From contig NZ_LMDE01000011.1 in the NCBI RefSeq assembly GCF_001425025.1, positions 62,001 through 126,000 on the forward strand: a stretch of DNA of 64,000 nt. Reading direction: 5' to 3'. The stretch is from Nocardioides sp. Root122. GTDB taxonomy: Bacteria > Actinomycetota > Actinomycetes > Propionibacteriales > Nocardioidaceae. This document shows positions 48,426 through 57,995 of the stretch, one piece after another (positions within the stretch are counted from its first letter, which is position 1; every line of letters begins with the position of its first letter). Both the position numbers and the translations under genes were made by a program. The notes below the pieces were generated by a model. The model was not told the origin of the DNA and ran no database searches. It was given only the letters and a program-made list of their open reading frames with translations.

Positions 48426-50314
48426 GCACGAGCAACAGCACGAGCACCAACGCCCCCGGCGAGCTCGACCTGCACCTGATCGGTGAGGGCCGCCACGAGG
48501 AGCTCTGGAAGGTCCTCGGCGCGCAGGTGACCGACGACGGCACCTCCTTCCGCGTCTGGGCACCCAACGCGCAGGAGGTCCAGGTCGCCGGCGAGTGGGC
48601 CGGCTGGGACGGCGCGGCCCACCCGATGACCCGCCTCGACGGCTCCGGCGTCTGGCACGTCCACGTCGAGGGAGCGGGTGTCGGTGCCCAGTACAAGTAC
48701 CGCATCCGCGGTGCGGACGGCGGCTGGGTCGACCGCGCGGACCCGATGGCGCAGTACGCCGAGAAGCCGCCGAGCTCGGCCTCCCGGGTCTGGCGATCCG
48801 AGCACCAGTGGAACGACGCCGCATGGCTCGAGGCACGGCTTGCCAAGAACCCGGTCGACGAGGCGATGTCGGTCTACGAGCTGCACCTGGCCTCCTGGCG
48901 CAGGCACTACTCCGGCGAGCTCTACGACTGGGACCAGATGGCCGACGCGCTCGTCCCCTACGTCTCGGACCTGGGCTTCACCCACGTCGAGCTGATGCCG
49001 GTCATGCAGCACCCGTTCGGCGGCTCGTGGGGCTACCACGTGACGTCGTACTTCGCCCCGGACTCGCGGTTCGGCGACCCCGACGGCCTCAAGCGCCTGA
49101 TCGACCGCCTGCACCAGGCCGGCGTCGGCGTGATCCTCGACTGGGTGCCCGGGCACTTCGCGACCGACGAGTGGGCGCTGGCCCGCTTCGACGGCACGCC
49201 CCTCTACGAGGACCCCAACCCGCAGCGTGGCTGGCACAAGGAGTGGGGCTCCCACATCTTCAACTTCGGCCGCAACGAGGTGCGCAACTTCCTCTACGCC
49301 AACGCGGTCTACTGGCTCGAGGAGTACCACGCCGACGGGCTGCGGGTGGACGGCGTCGCCTCGATGCTCTACCTCGACTACGCACGCGAGCACGGCGAGT
49401 GGTCGCCGAACAAGCACGGCGGCCGGGAGAACCTCGAGGCCGTGCAGTTCCTCCAGGAGATGAACGCCACCGTCTACAAGCGGGTCCCCGGCATCGTGAC
49501 GATCGCCGAGGAGTCCACCGCGTGGCCGGGCGTCACCGGCCCGACCAGCGAGGGCGGCCTCGGCTTCGGCTTCAAGTGGAACATGGGCTGGATGCACGAC
49601 TCGCTCAACTACGTCTCCAAGGACCCGCTCTACCGCAGCCACCACCACGGCCAGATGACGTTCTCGCTCGTCTACGCCTACGCGGAGAACTACGTCCTGC
49701 CGATCAGCCACGACGAGGTCGTCCACGGCAAGGGCTCGCTGCTGCGCAAGATGCCCGGCGACCGCTGGCAGCAGCTGGCCAACCTGCGTGCCTACCTCGC
49801 CTACATGTGGGCCCACCCCGGCAAGCAGCTCCTCTTCATGGGGTGCGAGTTCGGCCAGGAGTCGGAGTGGGCGGAGAGCCGCGAGCTCGACTGGTGGCTC
49901 CTGGAGCACCCCGAGCACGCCGGCGTCCACGCGATGGTGCGCGACATGAACGCCGCCTACGCCGCCACCGGGGCGCTGTGGGGCCGTGACAACGACCCCT
50001 CGGGCTTCGCCTGGATCGACGCCAACGACGCAGGCCGCAACGTGTTCTCGTTCGTACGTCGCGCACCCGGGCACCCGGACCTGGTCTGCGTGGCGAACTT
50101 CGCCGGCCAGCCCCACGAGGGCTTCCGCCTCGGCCTCCCATCGTCCGGCACGTGGACGGAGGTCCTCAACACCGACGCCGAGGCCTACACCGGCTCGGGC
50201 GTGGGCAACCTCGGGGTCATCACCGCGACGGAGGGCGACCACCACGGCCAGCCGGCCTACGCCGACATCGTGGTGCCTCCCCTGGCCACCGTGTGGTTCC
50301 GCAAGGAGGACTGA
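48422..50314 (+). CDS. glgB: 1,4-alpha-glucan branching enzyme
   Basis: Adds alpha-1,6 branches to the GlgE product. The 630-residue GH13_9 protein starts directly at the CBM48 domain ([19 protein letters not shown]); the extra N-terminal N1 domain of longer actinobacterial GlgB is missing. Catalytic residues: Asp310 ([14 protein letters not shown]), Glu363 ([11 protein letters not shown]) and Asp431 ([14 protein letters not shown]). ATG at 48422 overlaps the mak stop (ATGA), completing a four-gene translationally coupled operon that ends at a strong terminator. Confidence 0.96.
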   Translation: MSTSNSTSTNAPGELDLHLIGEGRHEELWKVLGAQVTDDGTSFRVWAPNAQEVQVAGEWAGWDGAAHPMTRLDGSGVWHVHVEGAGVGAQYKYRIRGADGGWVDRADPMAQYAEKPPSSASRVWRSEHQWNDAAWLEARLAKNPVDEAMSVYELHLASWRRHYSGELYDWDQMADALVPYVSDLGFTHVELMPVMQHPFGGSWGYHVTSYFAPDSRFGDPDGLKRLIDRLHQAGVGVILDWVPGHFATDEWALARFDGTPLYEDPNPQRGWHKEWGSHIFNFGRNEVRNFLYANAVYWLEEYHADGLRVDGVASMLYLDYAREHGEWSPNKHGGRENLEAVQFLQEMNATVYKRVPGIVTIAEESTAWPGVTGPTSEGGLGFGFKWNMGWMHDSLNYVSKDPLYRSHHHGQMTFSLVYAYAENYVLPISHDEVVHGKGSLLRKMPGDRWQQLANLRAYLAYMWAHPGKQLLFMGCEFGQESEWAESRELDWWLLEHPEHAGVHAMVRDMNAAYAATGALWGRDNDPSGFAWIDANDAGRNVFSFVRRAPGHPDLVCVANFAGQPHEGFRLGLPSSGTWTEVLNTDAEAYTGSGVGNLGVITATEGDHHGQPAYADIVVPPLATVWFRKED

Positions 50315-50338
50315 GCGGGCGGACTGAGCAGGAGGTTG

Positions 50339-50362
50339 CCGGGGGCCTCGCGGCCCCCGGCG
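50339..50362. terminator. Bidirectional intrinsic terminator after glgB
   Basis: GCCGGGGGCC (50339-50348) with GGCCCCCGGC (50353-50362), four-base loop TCGC, between the convergent stops of glgB and the cupredoxin-like gene. Confidence 0.75.
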
Positions 50363-50366
50363 ACGC

Positions 50367-51239
50367 TCACATGAGGTGGATCATCTCCAGCATCCCCATC
50401 AGGGCGTGCGGCATGCCGCCCATCTTGGGGTCGGGGAAGAAGCACATGACGACGTACTGGCCCGGAGGCAGGTCGTAGTCGACCGTCATGTCGTGACCCG
50501 GGCTGATCGACCCGGTCTCCATCCCTGCCGGCAGCCCCCAGGGCGGCGCCCCTTCGTCACCGCTCTGCAGGAACTCCAGCACCTGGTCCGTGGTGGTGCC
50601 CTCCACGACCTGCTGGAGGACGATGAAGTGCGGGACCCCGGTGTTGCGCTTGTTCTTGAACAGCAGGCTGCCCTTGGCGGGGAGGCTCGACGACCCGGCC
50701 CACCCGGGACCGTTGACGGCGATGATCGTGCCGTCCGTCTTCGGCGCCTTCGTGCTGCCGGACTTGCCGGAGACGACGAAGGGCTTGCCGACGACCACTC
50801 CGCGCTCGCCGAGGGAGAACGGCGTGTAGGAGCCGGCCTTGGGGAGCACGACGGTGCCCGAACCGCCCCCGGCGAAGCCGCCGAGGATCTGGGTGCGGGC
50901 CAGCGCGTGCTTGAGCGCGTTGACGTCGTTCTTGGCGCCGAACTTGTTGACGTCCTCGACGAAGTCGGCGGCGTCGTAGCCCTTGGCGAACATCGCGATC
51001 TCCACGGTGCCCTTGCCCTTCACGCTGAGCTGGACCCGACCGGGTCGGAGTCCCTTCGTGCCCTTGAGCGTGATCGTCTTCTTGGTCAGCGTCGCCTTCA
51101 CGTGCGGCATCGCCGCACGCGACGTGACCGAGGCCGGCGACGCGTTCGCACCGGTCGGTGCGACCAGGAGCGGCGTGCTGGCGAGCGCTGCTGCGCTCAC
51201 CACGGCCACGACCCGTCGCAATCTCTGGGCTGTCTGCAT
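50367..51239 (-). CDS. Secreted cupredoxin-like protein
   Basis: The 290-residue protein has a signal peptide (MQTAQRLRRVVAVVSAAALA, cleavage near GANAS) and a mature part with Ig/cupredoxin-like strands. The C-terminus GQYVVMCFFPDPKMGGMPHA, followed by LMGMLEMIHLM, places a Cys, a His and several Met as in a type 1 copper loop. Copper binding is inferred: the upstream His ligand is probably in VPHFIVLQQV. It is divergent from the multicopper oxidase, which supports a copper or redox role. The ATG at 51239 has only a weak ribosome-binding site. Confidence 0.7.
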   Translation of the reverse strand: MQTAQRLRRVVAVVSAAALASTPLLVAPTGANASPASVTSRAAMPHVKATLTKKTITLKGTKGLRPGRVQLSVKGKGTVEIAMFAKGYDAADFVEDVNKFGAKNDVNALKHALARTQILGGFAGGGSGTVVLPKAGSYTPFSLGERGVVVGKPFVVSGKSGSTKAPKTDGTIIAVNGPGWAGSSSLPAKGSLLFKNKRNTGVPHFIVLQQVVEGTTTDQVLEFLQSGDEGAPPWGLPAGMETGSISPGHDMTVDYDLPPGQYVVMCFFPDPKMGGMPHALMGMLEMIHLM

Positions 51240-51389
51240 GAGTGAACCAAACCTTTCCCGTGAGCTGGTCCGGCCCTCCGCCGGCACAGCGGTCCAGTAG
51301 ACGCACCTTGCTCCAGCGGAGGCACGGGATTTTCCTCCGATGTCCAGACCACCCCGAAAACGGGTATGCGGGCAGTCCGGACGCGACGG

Positions 51390-51395
51390 CAGACT
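51390..51395 (+). promoter_or_regulatory. -10 element for the multicopper oxidase gene
   Basis: CAGACT, seven bases upstream of the GTG at 51403; no Shine-Dalgarno sequence precedes that GTG. The small palindrome CCCG-AAAA-CGGG (51353-51364) lies just upstream and could be an operator. Confidence 0.4.
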
Positions 51396-51402
51396 CGACC
51401 GC

Positions 51403-53256
51403 GTGCGGGGGACGCTCGAGACGAAGGTGCGCGCTGCAGTCGCTGCAGCGGCCGTGGTGATGTGCGCCGGCGCCGTGGTGGCCTACGACGTCGGCCCGGG
51501 ACCCGACGCGGGCCCGGCCTTCGCCGAGCCGGTCCGCAACGCCACGGTGGTCATCGACCAGGGCGGCGTCCGCAAGGGCTACGCCACGCCGCAGGTGTCG
51601 GTGTCCGGCGGCGGCACCGTGACGGTCGTCAACCTCGACTCCTTCGACCACACCGTCACCTCGGTGGCCAAGGGCCCCGACGGCCTGCCCGCGTTCGACG
51701 TGCTCGTCCGCGCCGGCACGTCCGAGACGGTGCCGGGGGTCGACCTGCTGGCCGCCGGTGCCTGGGACTTCTACTGCAAGTTCCACCCCAACATGCGCGG
51801 CACGCTCACCGTCGAGGGGACGGGCGGCGGGGTCGAGCCCGGCCGCCCGACGTTCGACCAGCCACTGGTGGTGCCCCGCACCGAGCGCGGGGCGGACGTC
51901 CGGCTGGTGATGCGACGCAGCATGGTCCGCACGCGGGCCGACGGCCCACGCACCGCGATGTGGACCTACGACGGGACCTACCCCGGCCCCACCATCCGCC
52001 GGCGCGGGGGGCAGGGCACCGAGGTGACGGTCGTCAACCGGCTGCCGCGCGGCGCCGGCTCGATGTCGACGCACCTGCACGGCGACCACCACGCGTCGCG
52101 CGACGACGGCCAGCCGACGTCGTACCTCATCCGGCGCGGCGCCAGCCGCACCTACGACTATCCGCTGACCGTGGCCGGCAAGCCCGAGCCGGGGTCGTTC
52201 TTCTGGTACCACGACCACCGCATGGACCGCACCGCCCGCAACAACTGGCGCGGGCTCCAGGGGATGTTCATCGTCACCGACCCCCCGCGCCGCGGCCTCC
52301 ACCTGCCCAGCGGGGCGCGCGACGTGCCGCTGATGATCTCGGAGCGGTCGTTCGGCCCGGACAACCAGCTCACGAACCCCTTCGCGCACGGACCGCGGAT
52401 GGTGGGCCACCACGGCTCGATGGCGTGGACCGGTCCCCACGCGCCGCCGGACGACGCCACGATCGGCGACACGGTGCTGGTCAACGGTCGCGAGGCGCCC
52501 TACCTCCGGGTGTCGGCGACGCGCTACCGGCTGCGGCTGCTCAACTCCTCGCCCTTCTCCAGCTACAACCTCACGCTGTCCGGGGGACGCCCCTTCCTGC
52601 AGATCGGCACCGGCAGCGGCCTGCTGCCGCGTGCCGTGGTCCGCACGCACGTGCTGCTGGGCCCGGCGCAGCGTGCCGACGTGCTCGTCGACTTCCACGG
52701 CGCGACCGGGGAGGAGCTGGTCCTCTCCTCCGAGCCGGCCACGCCCGGCACGACGGGCGACGACGCCCGCAGCGCCCCCGTGATGGAGTTCCGCGTCGGT
52801 GAGCCGGCCCGCGACACGTCCCGCCTGCCGGCCCGACTGCCGTCACCGGAGCTGGTCTCCCCCGTGCCGCGGAAGATCGCGAAGACGTGGACCTTCGGGC
52901 TCTCCGGCGACGACCACCACGGCAGCTTCTGGTCGATCGACGGCCAGGCCTTCGACCCCGACCGGGTGGACCACCGCGTCCGCCTCGGCACCGTCGAGCG
53001 CTGGCGGTTCCGCAACACCAGCGACGTGACCCACTACGTCCACGTCCACGCCGAGCAGTGGCGCACCCTGCGACGTGACGGCGCCGCGCCACCACCGTGG
53101 GAGCAGGGCCTGGAGGACACGTGGCGCCTCGAGCCGGGCGAGGAGGTCGAGGTGGCCGCGCGCTTCACCGACCACACCGGCCCGTTCATGATCCACTGCC
53201 ACATGCTCGACCACGAGGACCACGGCATGATGGCCCGCTTCGACGTCCTGCCCTGA
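51403..53256 (+). CDS. Cupredoxin domain fused to three-domain multicopper oxidase
   Basis: The 617-residue exported protein (hydrophobic segment about 9-28) starts with a plastocyanin-like domain whose type 1 copper ligands are His83, Cys125, His128 and Met131. A multicopper oxidase follows with all four signatures: HLH (224-226), WYHDH (His270 and His272), THYVHVH (His544, 547 and 549) and HCHMLDH (598-604). It can therefore hold a type 1 centre plus a trinuclear cluster, with an extra type 1 copper as an internal electron relay. Substrate unknown (metal ion, phenol or copper). GTG at 51403 is the start. Confidence 0.88.
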   Translation: MRGTLETKVRAAVAAAAVVMCAGAVVAYDVGPGPDAGPAFAEPVRNATVVIDQGGVRKGYATPQVSVSGGGTVTVVNLDSFDHTVTSVAKGPDGLPAFDVLVRAGTSETVPGVDLLAAGAWDFYCKFHPNMRGTLTVEGTGGGVEPGRPTFDQPLVVPRTERGADVRLVMRRSMVRTRADGPRTAMWTYDGTYPGPTIRRRGGQGTEVTVVNRLPRGAGSMSTHLHGDHHASRDDGQPTSYLIRRGASRTYDYPLTVAGKPEPGSFFWYHDHRMDRTARNNWRGLQGMFIVTDPPRRGLHLPSGARDVPLMISERSFGPDNQLTNPFAHGPRMVGHHGSMAWTGPHAPPDDATIGDTVLVNGREAPYLRVSATRYRLRLLNSSPFSSYNLTLSGGRPFLQIGTGSGLLPRAVVRTHVLLGPAQRADVLVDFHGATGEELVLSSEPATPGTTGDDARSAPVMEFRVGEPARDTSRLPARLPSPELVSPVPRKIAKTWTFGLSGDDHHGSFWSIDGQAFDPDRVDHRVRLGTVERWRFRNTSDVTHYVHVHAEQWRTLRRDGAAPPPWEQGLEDTWRLEPGEEVEVAARFTDHTGPFMIHCHMLDHEDHGMMARFDVLP

Positions 53257-53278
53257 GGAGACGCCGCGGAAGGGTCGT

Positions 53279-53284
53279 TAGGGT
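53279..53284 (+). promoter_or_regulatory. -10 element for the GNAT-Nudix gene
   Basis: TAGGGT, six bases before the GTG at 53291, suggesting a leaderless transcript in the short gap after the multicopper oxidase gene. Confidence 0.55.
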
Positions 53285-53290
53285 GACGAG

Positions 53291-54316
53291 GTGCCTCCCG
53301 AACAGCCGACCCTGACCGACGGCGTGGTGACGCTCCGGCCGTGGCGGGACGACGACATCGCCGCAGCGGTCGCCGGCCACGACGACGAGATGGCGCTGTG
53401 GTTCGGCTGGGACCCGGCGGACGTGTCGGAGGAGCGCCACCGCGACGCCGTACGACGCTGGCGCGAGGACTACGCCGCCGACCGCCGCCGCACGTCGTTC
53501 GTCATCGAGCACGACGGCGAGCTCGTCGGCAGTGTCGAGATCACCAGGCAGGGCACCCACGGCGCCAGTCTCAGCTGGGCGCTCTACGCCGGTCACCGCG
53601 GGCGCGGCCACGCCGCCCGGGCCGTGAAGGTGCTGGTCGACTGGGCCTTCGCCGACGCCGACGACGGCGGTCTCGGGGTGCAGCGCGTCGAGGCGCGGAT
53701 CGACCCCCGCAACGACGCGAGCCGTCGGGTGGCCACGCGGGCGGGCCTGCGCCTCGAGGGGACCCAGCGCGTCGTTCCCGGCATGGGCGACCGCCCCGAC
53801 GCGACGTCGTACGCCGTCTACGCGCGGCTCGCCACCGATCCGCCCGTCAGCGAGCCGGAGGGCTTCCGGTCACTGCTCAACTCCTTCCTCCCCCGCAAGC
53901 GCGCGATCTCGCAGATGCTGGTGCGCGACGACGCCGGGCGGGTGCTGCTGTGCCGGCTCACCTACAAGCGCGACTGGGACCTTCCGGGCGGCGTCGTCGA
54001 GGTCGGCGAGTCGCCGCGGATCGCCGTCCAGCGCGAGGTCGAGGAGGAGCTCGGGCTGACGATCGAGCCCGGCGGCCTGGTGCTCACCGACTGGCTGCCG
54101 GCGTGGGGCGGCTGGGACGACGCGGTCTGCCTGGTCTTCGACGGCGGTACGCACCCATCGTCCGTGCTGGCCGGGGTGGTCATGCAGGAGCGGGAGATCC
54201 GGGACGTGCGGTTCTGCACGCTGGAGGAGGTCGACGAGCTCGCCGCCGACTTCACCGCACGGCGCGTCCGCGCGGCAGTCCAAGGGTCCCGGCCGTATAC
54301 GGAGTCCGGTCGCTGA
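53291..54316 (+). CDS. GNAT acetyltransferase-Nudix hydrolase fusion
   Basis: The 341-residue protein has two enzyme domains. Residues 1 to about 180 are a RimJ/RimL-like GNAT (VTLRPWRDDDIAAAVAGHDD, then the acetyl-CoA loop GHRGRGHAARAV). Residues about 195-335 are a Nudix hydrolase with a complete Nudix box at 234-256 (Gly-x5-Glu-x7-Arg-Glu-x2-Glu-Glu-x-Gly). The Nudix part would cleave an NDP-X compound. The pairing suggests linked chemistry or repair functions, but the substrate is unknown. It is co-oriented with ppdK, which starts 14 bases after its stop. Confidence 0.85.
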   Translation: MPPEQPTLTDGVVTLRPWRDDDIAAAVAGHDDEMALWFGWDPADVSEERHRDAVRRWREDYAADRRRTSFVIEHDGELVGSVEITRQGTHGASLSWALYAGHRGRGHAARAVKVLVDWAFADADDGGLGVQRVEARIDPRNDASRRVATRAGLRLEGTQRVVPGMGDRPDATSYAVYARLATDPPVSEPEGFRSLLNSFLPRKRAISQMLVRDDAGRVLLCRLTYKRDWDLPGGVVEVGESPRIAVQREVEEELGLTIEPGGLVLTDWLPAWGGWDDAVCLVFDGGTHPSSVLAGVVMQEREIRDVRFCTLEEVDELAADFTARRVRAAVQGSRPYTESGR

Positions 54317-54324
54317 GGCAGGAT
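54293..54324 (+). promoter_or_regulatory. Candidate ppdK promoter/operator region
   Basis: The palindrome CCGTATACGG (54293-54302) lies at the end of the GNAT-Nudix gene. CAGGAT (54319-54324), six bases before the ppdK ATG, could be a -10; it is flanked by GAGGCA/TGCCTC (54316-54321 and 54324-54329). This would let ppdK be expressed apart from the fusion gene. Confidence 0.35.
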
Positions 54325-54330
54325 GCCTCC

Positions 54331-57009
54331 ATGACCTGGGTGTACGACTTCGCAGAGGGAAGCAAGGACCAGAAGGACCTGCTGGGAGGCAAGGGCGCCA
54401 ACCTGGCCGAGATGACGAACCTCGGCTTGCCCGTCCCACCGGGCTTCACGATCTCCACCGAGACGTGCCGCGCCTACCTGGCCGAGGGCGGCGAGCCCGA
54501 GGGCCTCGCCGAGGAGGTCACCGAGCACCTCGCCTCGCTCGAGGAGGCGATGGGCAAGAAGCTGGGCGACGCCGAGGACCCGCTGCTGGTCTCGGTGCGC
54601 TCCGGGGCGAAGTTCTCCATGCCGGGCATGATGGAGACGGTCCTCAACGTCGGGCTCAACGACACCTCGGTCGGCGGCCTGGCCGCCCGCAGCGAGTCCG
54701 AGCGCTTCGCGCTGGACTCCTACCGGCGGTTGCTCCAGATGTTCGGCGGCACGGTGCTGCACGTCGACTCCGAGCTGTTCTCCGACGCGCTCGACGAGGC
54801 GAAGAAGGCCAAGGGCACCGAGAACGACCTCGACCTCGACGCCGACGACCTGCGCGGGCTGGTCGAGACGTTCAAGGGGATCATCAAGACCGAGACCGGC
54901 CGCGACTTCCCGCAGGACCCGCGCGAGCAGATGGACCTCGCGATCCGCGCCGTCTTCGACTCCTGGAACACCGACCGGGCGCGGCTCTACCGCCGCCAGG
55001 AGCGGATCCCGGAGGACCTCGGCACCGCCGTCAACGTCCAGGCGATGGTCTTCGGCAACTTCGGCATGGACTCCGGCTCCGGCGTGGCGTTCACCCGTGA
55101 CCCGGCCAGCGGCGCCCAGGGCGAGTACGGCGACTACCTCCAGAACGCGCAGGGCGAGGACGTCGTCGCCGGCATCCGCAACACGGTCTCGCTGGCCGAC
55201 ATGGCCGAGATCGACCGGAAGTCCCACGACGACCTGATGATGATCATGACGCGGCTCGAGCGCCACTACCGCGACATGTGCGACATCGAGTTCACCGTCG
55301 AGCGGGGCAAGCTCTGGATGCTCCAGACCCGCGTCGGCAAGCGCACGCCGGAGGCCGCCTTCCGCATCGCCGTCCACATGGTCGACGAGGGCATGATCCA
55401 GCTCGACGAGGCGGTGCTCCGCGTGACCGGCGACCAGCTGGCGCAGCTGATGTTCCCGCGCTTCGACGAGTCCGCCGACCGCACGCTGCTCGCCAAGGGC
55501 ATGAACGCCTCCCCCGGTGCCGCCGTCGGCAAGGCCGTCTTCGACTCCGACACCGCGGTGGAGTGGGCCGAGCGGGGCGAGGACGTGATCCTCGTCCGCA
55601 AGGAGACCAACCCCGACGACCTGCGCGGCATGGTCGCCGCTCGGGGCATCCTCACCAGCCGGGGCGGCAAGACCTCGCATGCGGCCGTGGTCGCCCGTGG
55701 CATGGGTCGCACCTGCGTCTGCGGCGCCGAGTCGCTCGACGTGGACACCAAGGCCAAGGAGTTCCGGGTCCGCGACGGCGAGACGGTCCGCGAGGGCGAC
55801 GTGATCTCCATCGACGGCACGACCGGTGAGGTCTTCGCGGGCGCCGTGCCGGTGGCCGACTCCGTCGTCGTGCGCCACTTCGAGGGCGAGAAGATCGACG
55901 ACGACCTCGCCCAGGCGGTCGCACGGATCATGGCGCACGCCGACGGCGCCCGACGGCTGCGGGTGCGGACCAACGCCGACACCCCGGAGGACGCCGCCCG
56001 CGCCCGCCGCTTCGGGGCCCAGGGCATCGGGCTGTGCCGCACTGAGCACATGTTCCTCGGCGAGCGCCGGACGCTGGTCGAGCAGCTGATCGTCGCCGAG
56101 GACGAGGCCGGCGTGGACGCCGCCCTCGACGAGCTGCTGCCCCTGCAGCGCCAGGACTTCACCGAGATCCTCGAGGCGATGGACGGCCTGCCGGTGACGA
56201 TCCGGCTGCTCGACCCGCCGCTGCACGAGTTCCTGCCCGACATCACCGACCTCAGCGTGGAGGTCGCCCTCGCCGAGGAGCGGGGCGAGGTCGACGAGCA
56301 CGCGGCGCGGCTGCTCACCCACGTCCGCCGGCTCCACGAGCAGAACCCGATGCTCGGGCTCCGCGGCGTCCGCCTCGGGATCCAGATCCCCGGGCTGTTC
56401 CGGATGCAGGCGCGCGCGATCGCCGAGGCCGCCGCCGACCGGATGGACGCCCACGGCACGCCGCGACCGGAGATCATGGTGCCGCTGGTGGCCAGCGTGC
56501 GCGAGCTCAACATCGTCCGGTCCGAGATCGAGCAGCAGATCGCCGAGGTCGAGGAGGAGCGCGGGGTGAAGCTCGCCATCGCCATCGGCACGATGATCGA
56601 GCTGCCGCGCGCCGCCTTCCTGGCCGACCGCATCGCCAAGTCGGCCGACTTCTTCTCGTTCGGCACCAACGACCTCACCCAGATGGCCTGGGGCTTCTCG
56701 CGTGACGACGTGGAGTCGGCGTTCTTCTCCCGCTACTTCGAGCACGGCATCTTCGACGTCTCACCGTTCGAGTCCCTGGACCAGCTCGGCGTCGGCGGCA
56801 TGGTGGAGATGGGGACGAAGAAGGGCCGCAAGACGCGCGCCGACCTCAAGGTCGGCGTGTGCGGCGAGCACGGCGGCGACCCGTCGTCGGTGCACTTCTT
56901 CGACCGGGTGGGCCTGAACTACGTCTCGTGCTCGCCCTTCCGCGTCCCGATCGCCCGGCTCGAGGCCGGACGGTCGGTGCTCGGGAAGCGCGACTCAGAA
57001 GAGCGCTGA
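54331..57009 (+). CDS. ppdK: Pyruvate, phosphate dikinase
   Basis: Interconverts ATP, phosphate and pyruvate with AMP, pyrophosphate and PEP, linking glycolysis and gluconeogenesis. The 892-residue three-domain enzyme has the N-terminal ATP-grasp domain (LLGGKGANLAEMTNLGLPVPPGF), the phospho-histidine domain with His450 in GGKTSHAAVVARGMG and the C-terminal PEP/pyruvate barrel with FSFGTNDLTQMAWGF and Cys844 in VGVCGEHGGDP. Full family length. Its 3' end overlaps the convergent thioredoxin-like gene by 15 bases. Confidence 0.97.
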   Translation: MTWVYDFAEGSKDQKDLLGGKGANLAEMTNLGLPVPPGFTISTETCRAYLAEGGEPEGLAEEVTEHLASLEEAMGKKLGDAEDPLLVSVRSGAKFSMPGMMETVLNVGLNDTSVGGLAARSESERFALDSYRRLLQMFGGTVLHVDSELFSDALDEAKKAKGTENDLDLDADDLRGLVETFKGIIKTETGRDFPQDPREQMDLAIRAVFDSWNTDRARLYRRQERIPEDLGTAVNVQAMVFGNFGMDSGSGVAFTRDPASGAQGEYGDYLQNAQGEDVVAGIRNTVSLADMAEIDRKSHDDLMMIMTRLERHYRDMCDIEFTVERGKLWMLQTRVGKRTPEAAFRIAVHMVDEGMIQLDEAVLRVTGDQLAQLMFPRFDESADRTLLAKGMNASPGAAVGKAVFDSDTAVEWAERGEDVILVRKETNPDDLRGMVAARGILTSRGGKTSHAAVVARGMGRTCVCGAESLDVDTKAKEFRVRDGETVREGDVISIDGTTGEVFAGAVPVADSVVVRHFEGEKIDDDLAQAVARIMAHADGARRLRVRTNADTPEDAARARRFGAQGIGLCRTEHMFLGERRTLVEQLIVAEDEAGVDAALDELLPLQRQDFTEILEAMDGLPVTIRLLDPPLHEFLPDITDLSVEVALAEERGEVDEHAARLLTHVRRLHEQNPMLGLRGVRLGIQIPGLFRMQARAIAEAAADRMDAHGTPRPEIMVPLVASVRELNIVRSEIEQQIAEVEEERGVKLAIAIGTMIELPRAAFLADRIAKSADFFSFGTNDLTQMAWGFSRDDVESAFFSRYFEHGIFDVSPFESLDQLGVGGMVEMGTKKGRKTRADLKVGVCGEHGGDPSSVHFFDRVGLNYVSCSPFRVPIARLEAGRSVLGKRDSEER

Positions 57010-57936
57010 CGCCAGGTTGCGACGACCCGCCAGCACGCGCGGGTCGTCGTTGCCGACCGCGGCGAACAGCCCGAGCAGGTGGTCGCGGGCCTTGTCACGG
57101 TCCTTGTCGCTCGTGCGGGCCACGAGGTTCACCAACCGGGTGAACGCGTCGTCGACGTGGCCGCCGAGCATGTCGAGGTCGGCGACCAGGGTCTGCGCGT
57201 CGACGTCGTCGGGCCGGTCGGCGGCAGCCGCCCGCGCCTGGTTGAGGTCGACGCCCTGGGTGCGCTGCATGACCTTGGCCATCGCGAGGCCGCCGGCGGC
57301 CTCGACGTCGGCCGGGTTGGCGTCGACGAGGCGCTGGTACTCCGCGACCGCACCGTCGATGTCGCCGGACGCGAGCGCGTCCTGCGCGGGCGCGTAGCGC
57401 GGGTCCACGACCTCCTCCTCGCCCTCGGCGACGGGCGTCGCCGAGCGCGGCTGGTGGCGGCCGGTGATGCCCTGGCTGGTGAGCTGCTGGCCGACCTGGG
57501 TCAGCGCGGTGCGCAGCTCCTCGATCGGCAGCGGGTCCTGGAGGAGCGGCATCGGCCGGCCGTCGACGACCGCGACCACCAGCGGGATCGACGGGATCTG
57601 CATGGCCTGGGCGATCTGCGGCGCGGCGTCGATGTCGACCAGCCCGAGGAGGTAGCGCCCCTCGTGCTCGTCCACCACGGTGGCGAGGTCGTCGGCGAGC
57701 TGGCCGCTCTCCGGCATCCGGGTGCGCGAGTAGAACACCAGGAGCACCGGGGCGGTCATCGACTGCTCGAGCAGGCCCTGGAAGCTCGACTCGTCCACCA
57801 CCACGCTGTACGACGACCCTGCCGACGACCCTGCCGCTCCGCTGCCGGCCGGCGCGCTGGGCTGCGGCGGGCGGGCGGCCTGGGCGAGACCGGAGAGATC
57901 GATGGCACCTGGACGGCTGAACGGCTGCTGCGTCAT
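56995..57936 (-). CDS. YbbN-like thioredoxin/TPR co-chaperone
   Basis: The 313-residue protein has a disordered Pro/Ala/Ser-rich N-terminus, a thioredoxin domain (about 48-155) and TPR-type repeats (about 185-313; ALASGDIDGAVAEYQRLVDANPAD). At the active-site position it has FYSRTRMPES, so both cysteines of CxxC are gone; as with other YbbN proteins it should act as a chaperone or holdase, not a reductase. ATG at 57936. It is divergent from the GtrA gene and overlaps ppdK at the 3' end. Confidence 0.86.
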   Translation of the reverse strand: MTQQPFSRPGAIDLSGLAQAARPPQPSAPAGSGAAGSSAGSSYSVVVDESSFQGLLEQSMTAPVLLVFYSRTRMPESGQLADDLATVVDEHEGRYLLGLVDIDAAPQIAQAMQIPSIPLVVAVVDGRPMPLLQDPLPIEELRTALTQVGQQLTSQGITGRHQPRSATPVAEGEEEVVDPRYAPAQDALASGDIDGAVAEYQRLVDANPADVEAAGGLAMAKVMQRTQGVDLNQARAAAADRPDDVDAQTLVADLDMLGGHVDDAFTRLVNLVARTSDKDRDKARDHLLGLFAAVGNDDPRVLAGRRNLASALF

Positions 57937-57982
57937 GGGGCCAATCCTAGGGAGACCGGCCACGCGGCGCTGCTCCGGTGGG

Positions 57983-57988
57983 TAGCCT
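57983..57988 (+). promoter_or_regulatory. -10 element for the GtrA gene
   Basis: TAGCCT, seven bases before the ATG at 57996; no Shine-Dalgarno sequence. Leaderless transcript predicted. Confidence 0.5.
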
Positions 57989-57995
57989 CGACGAC

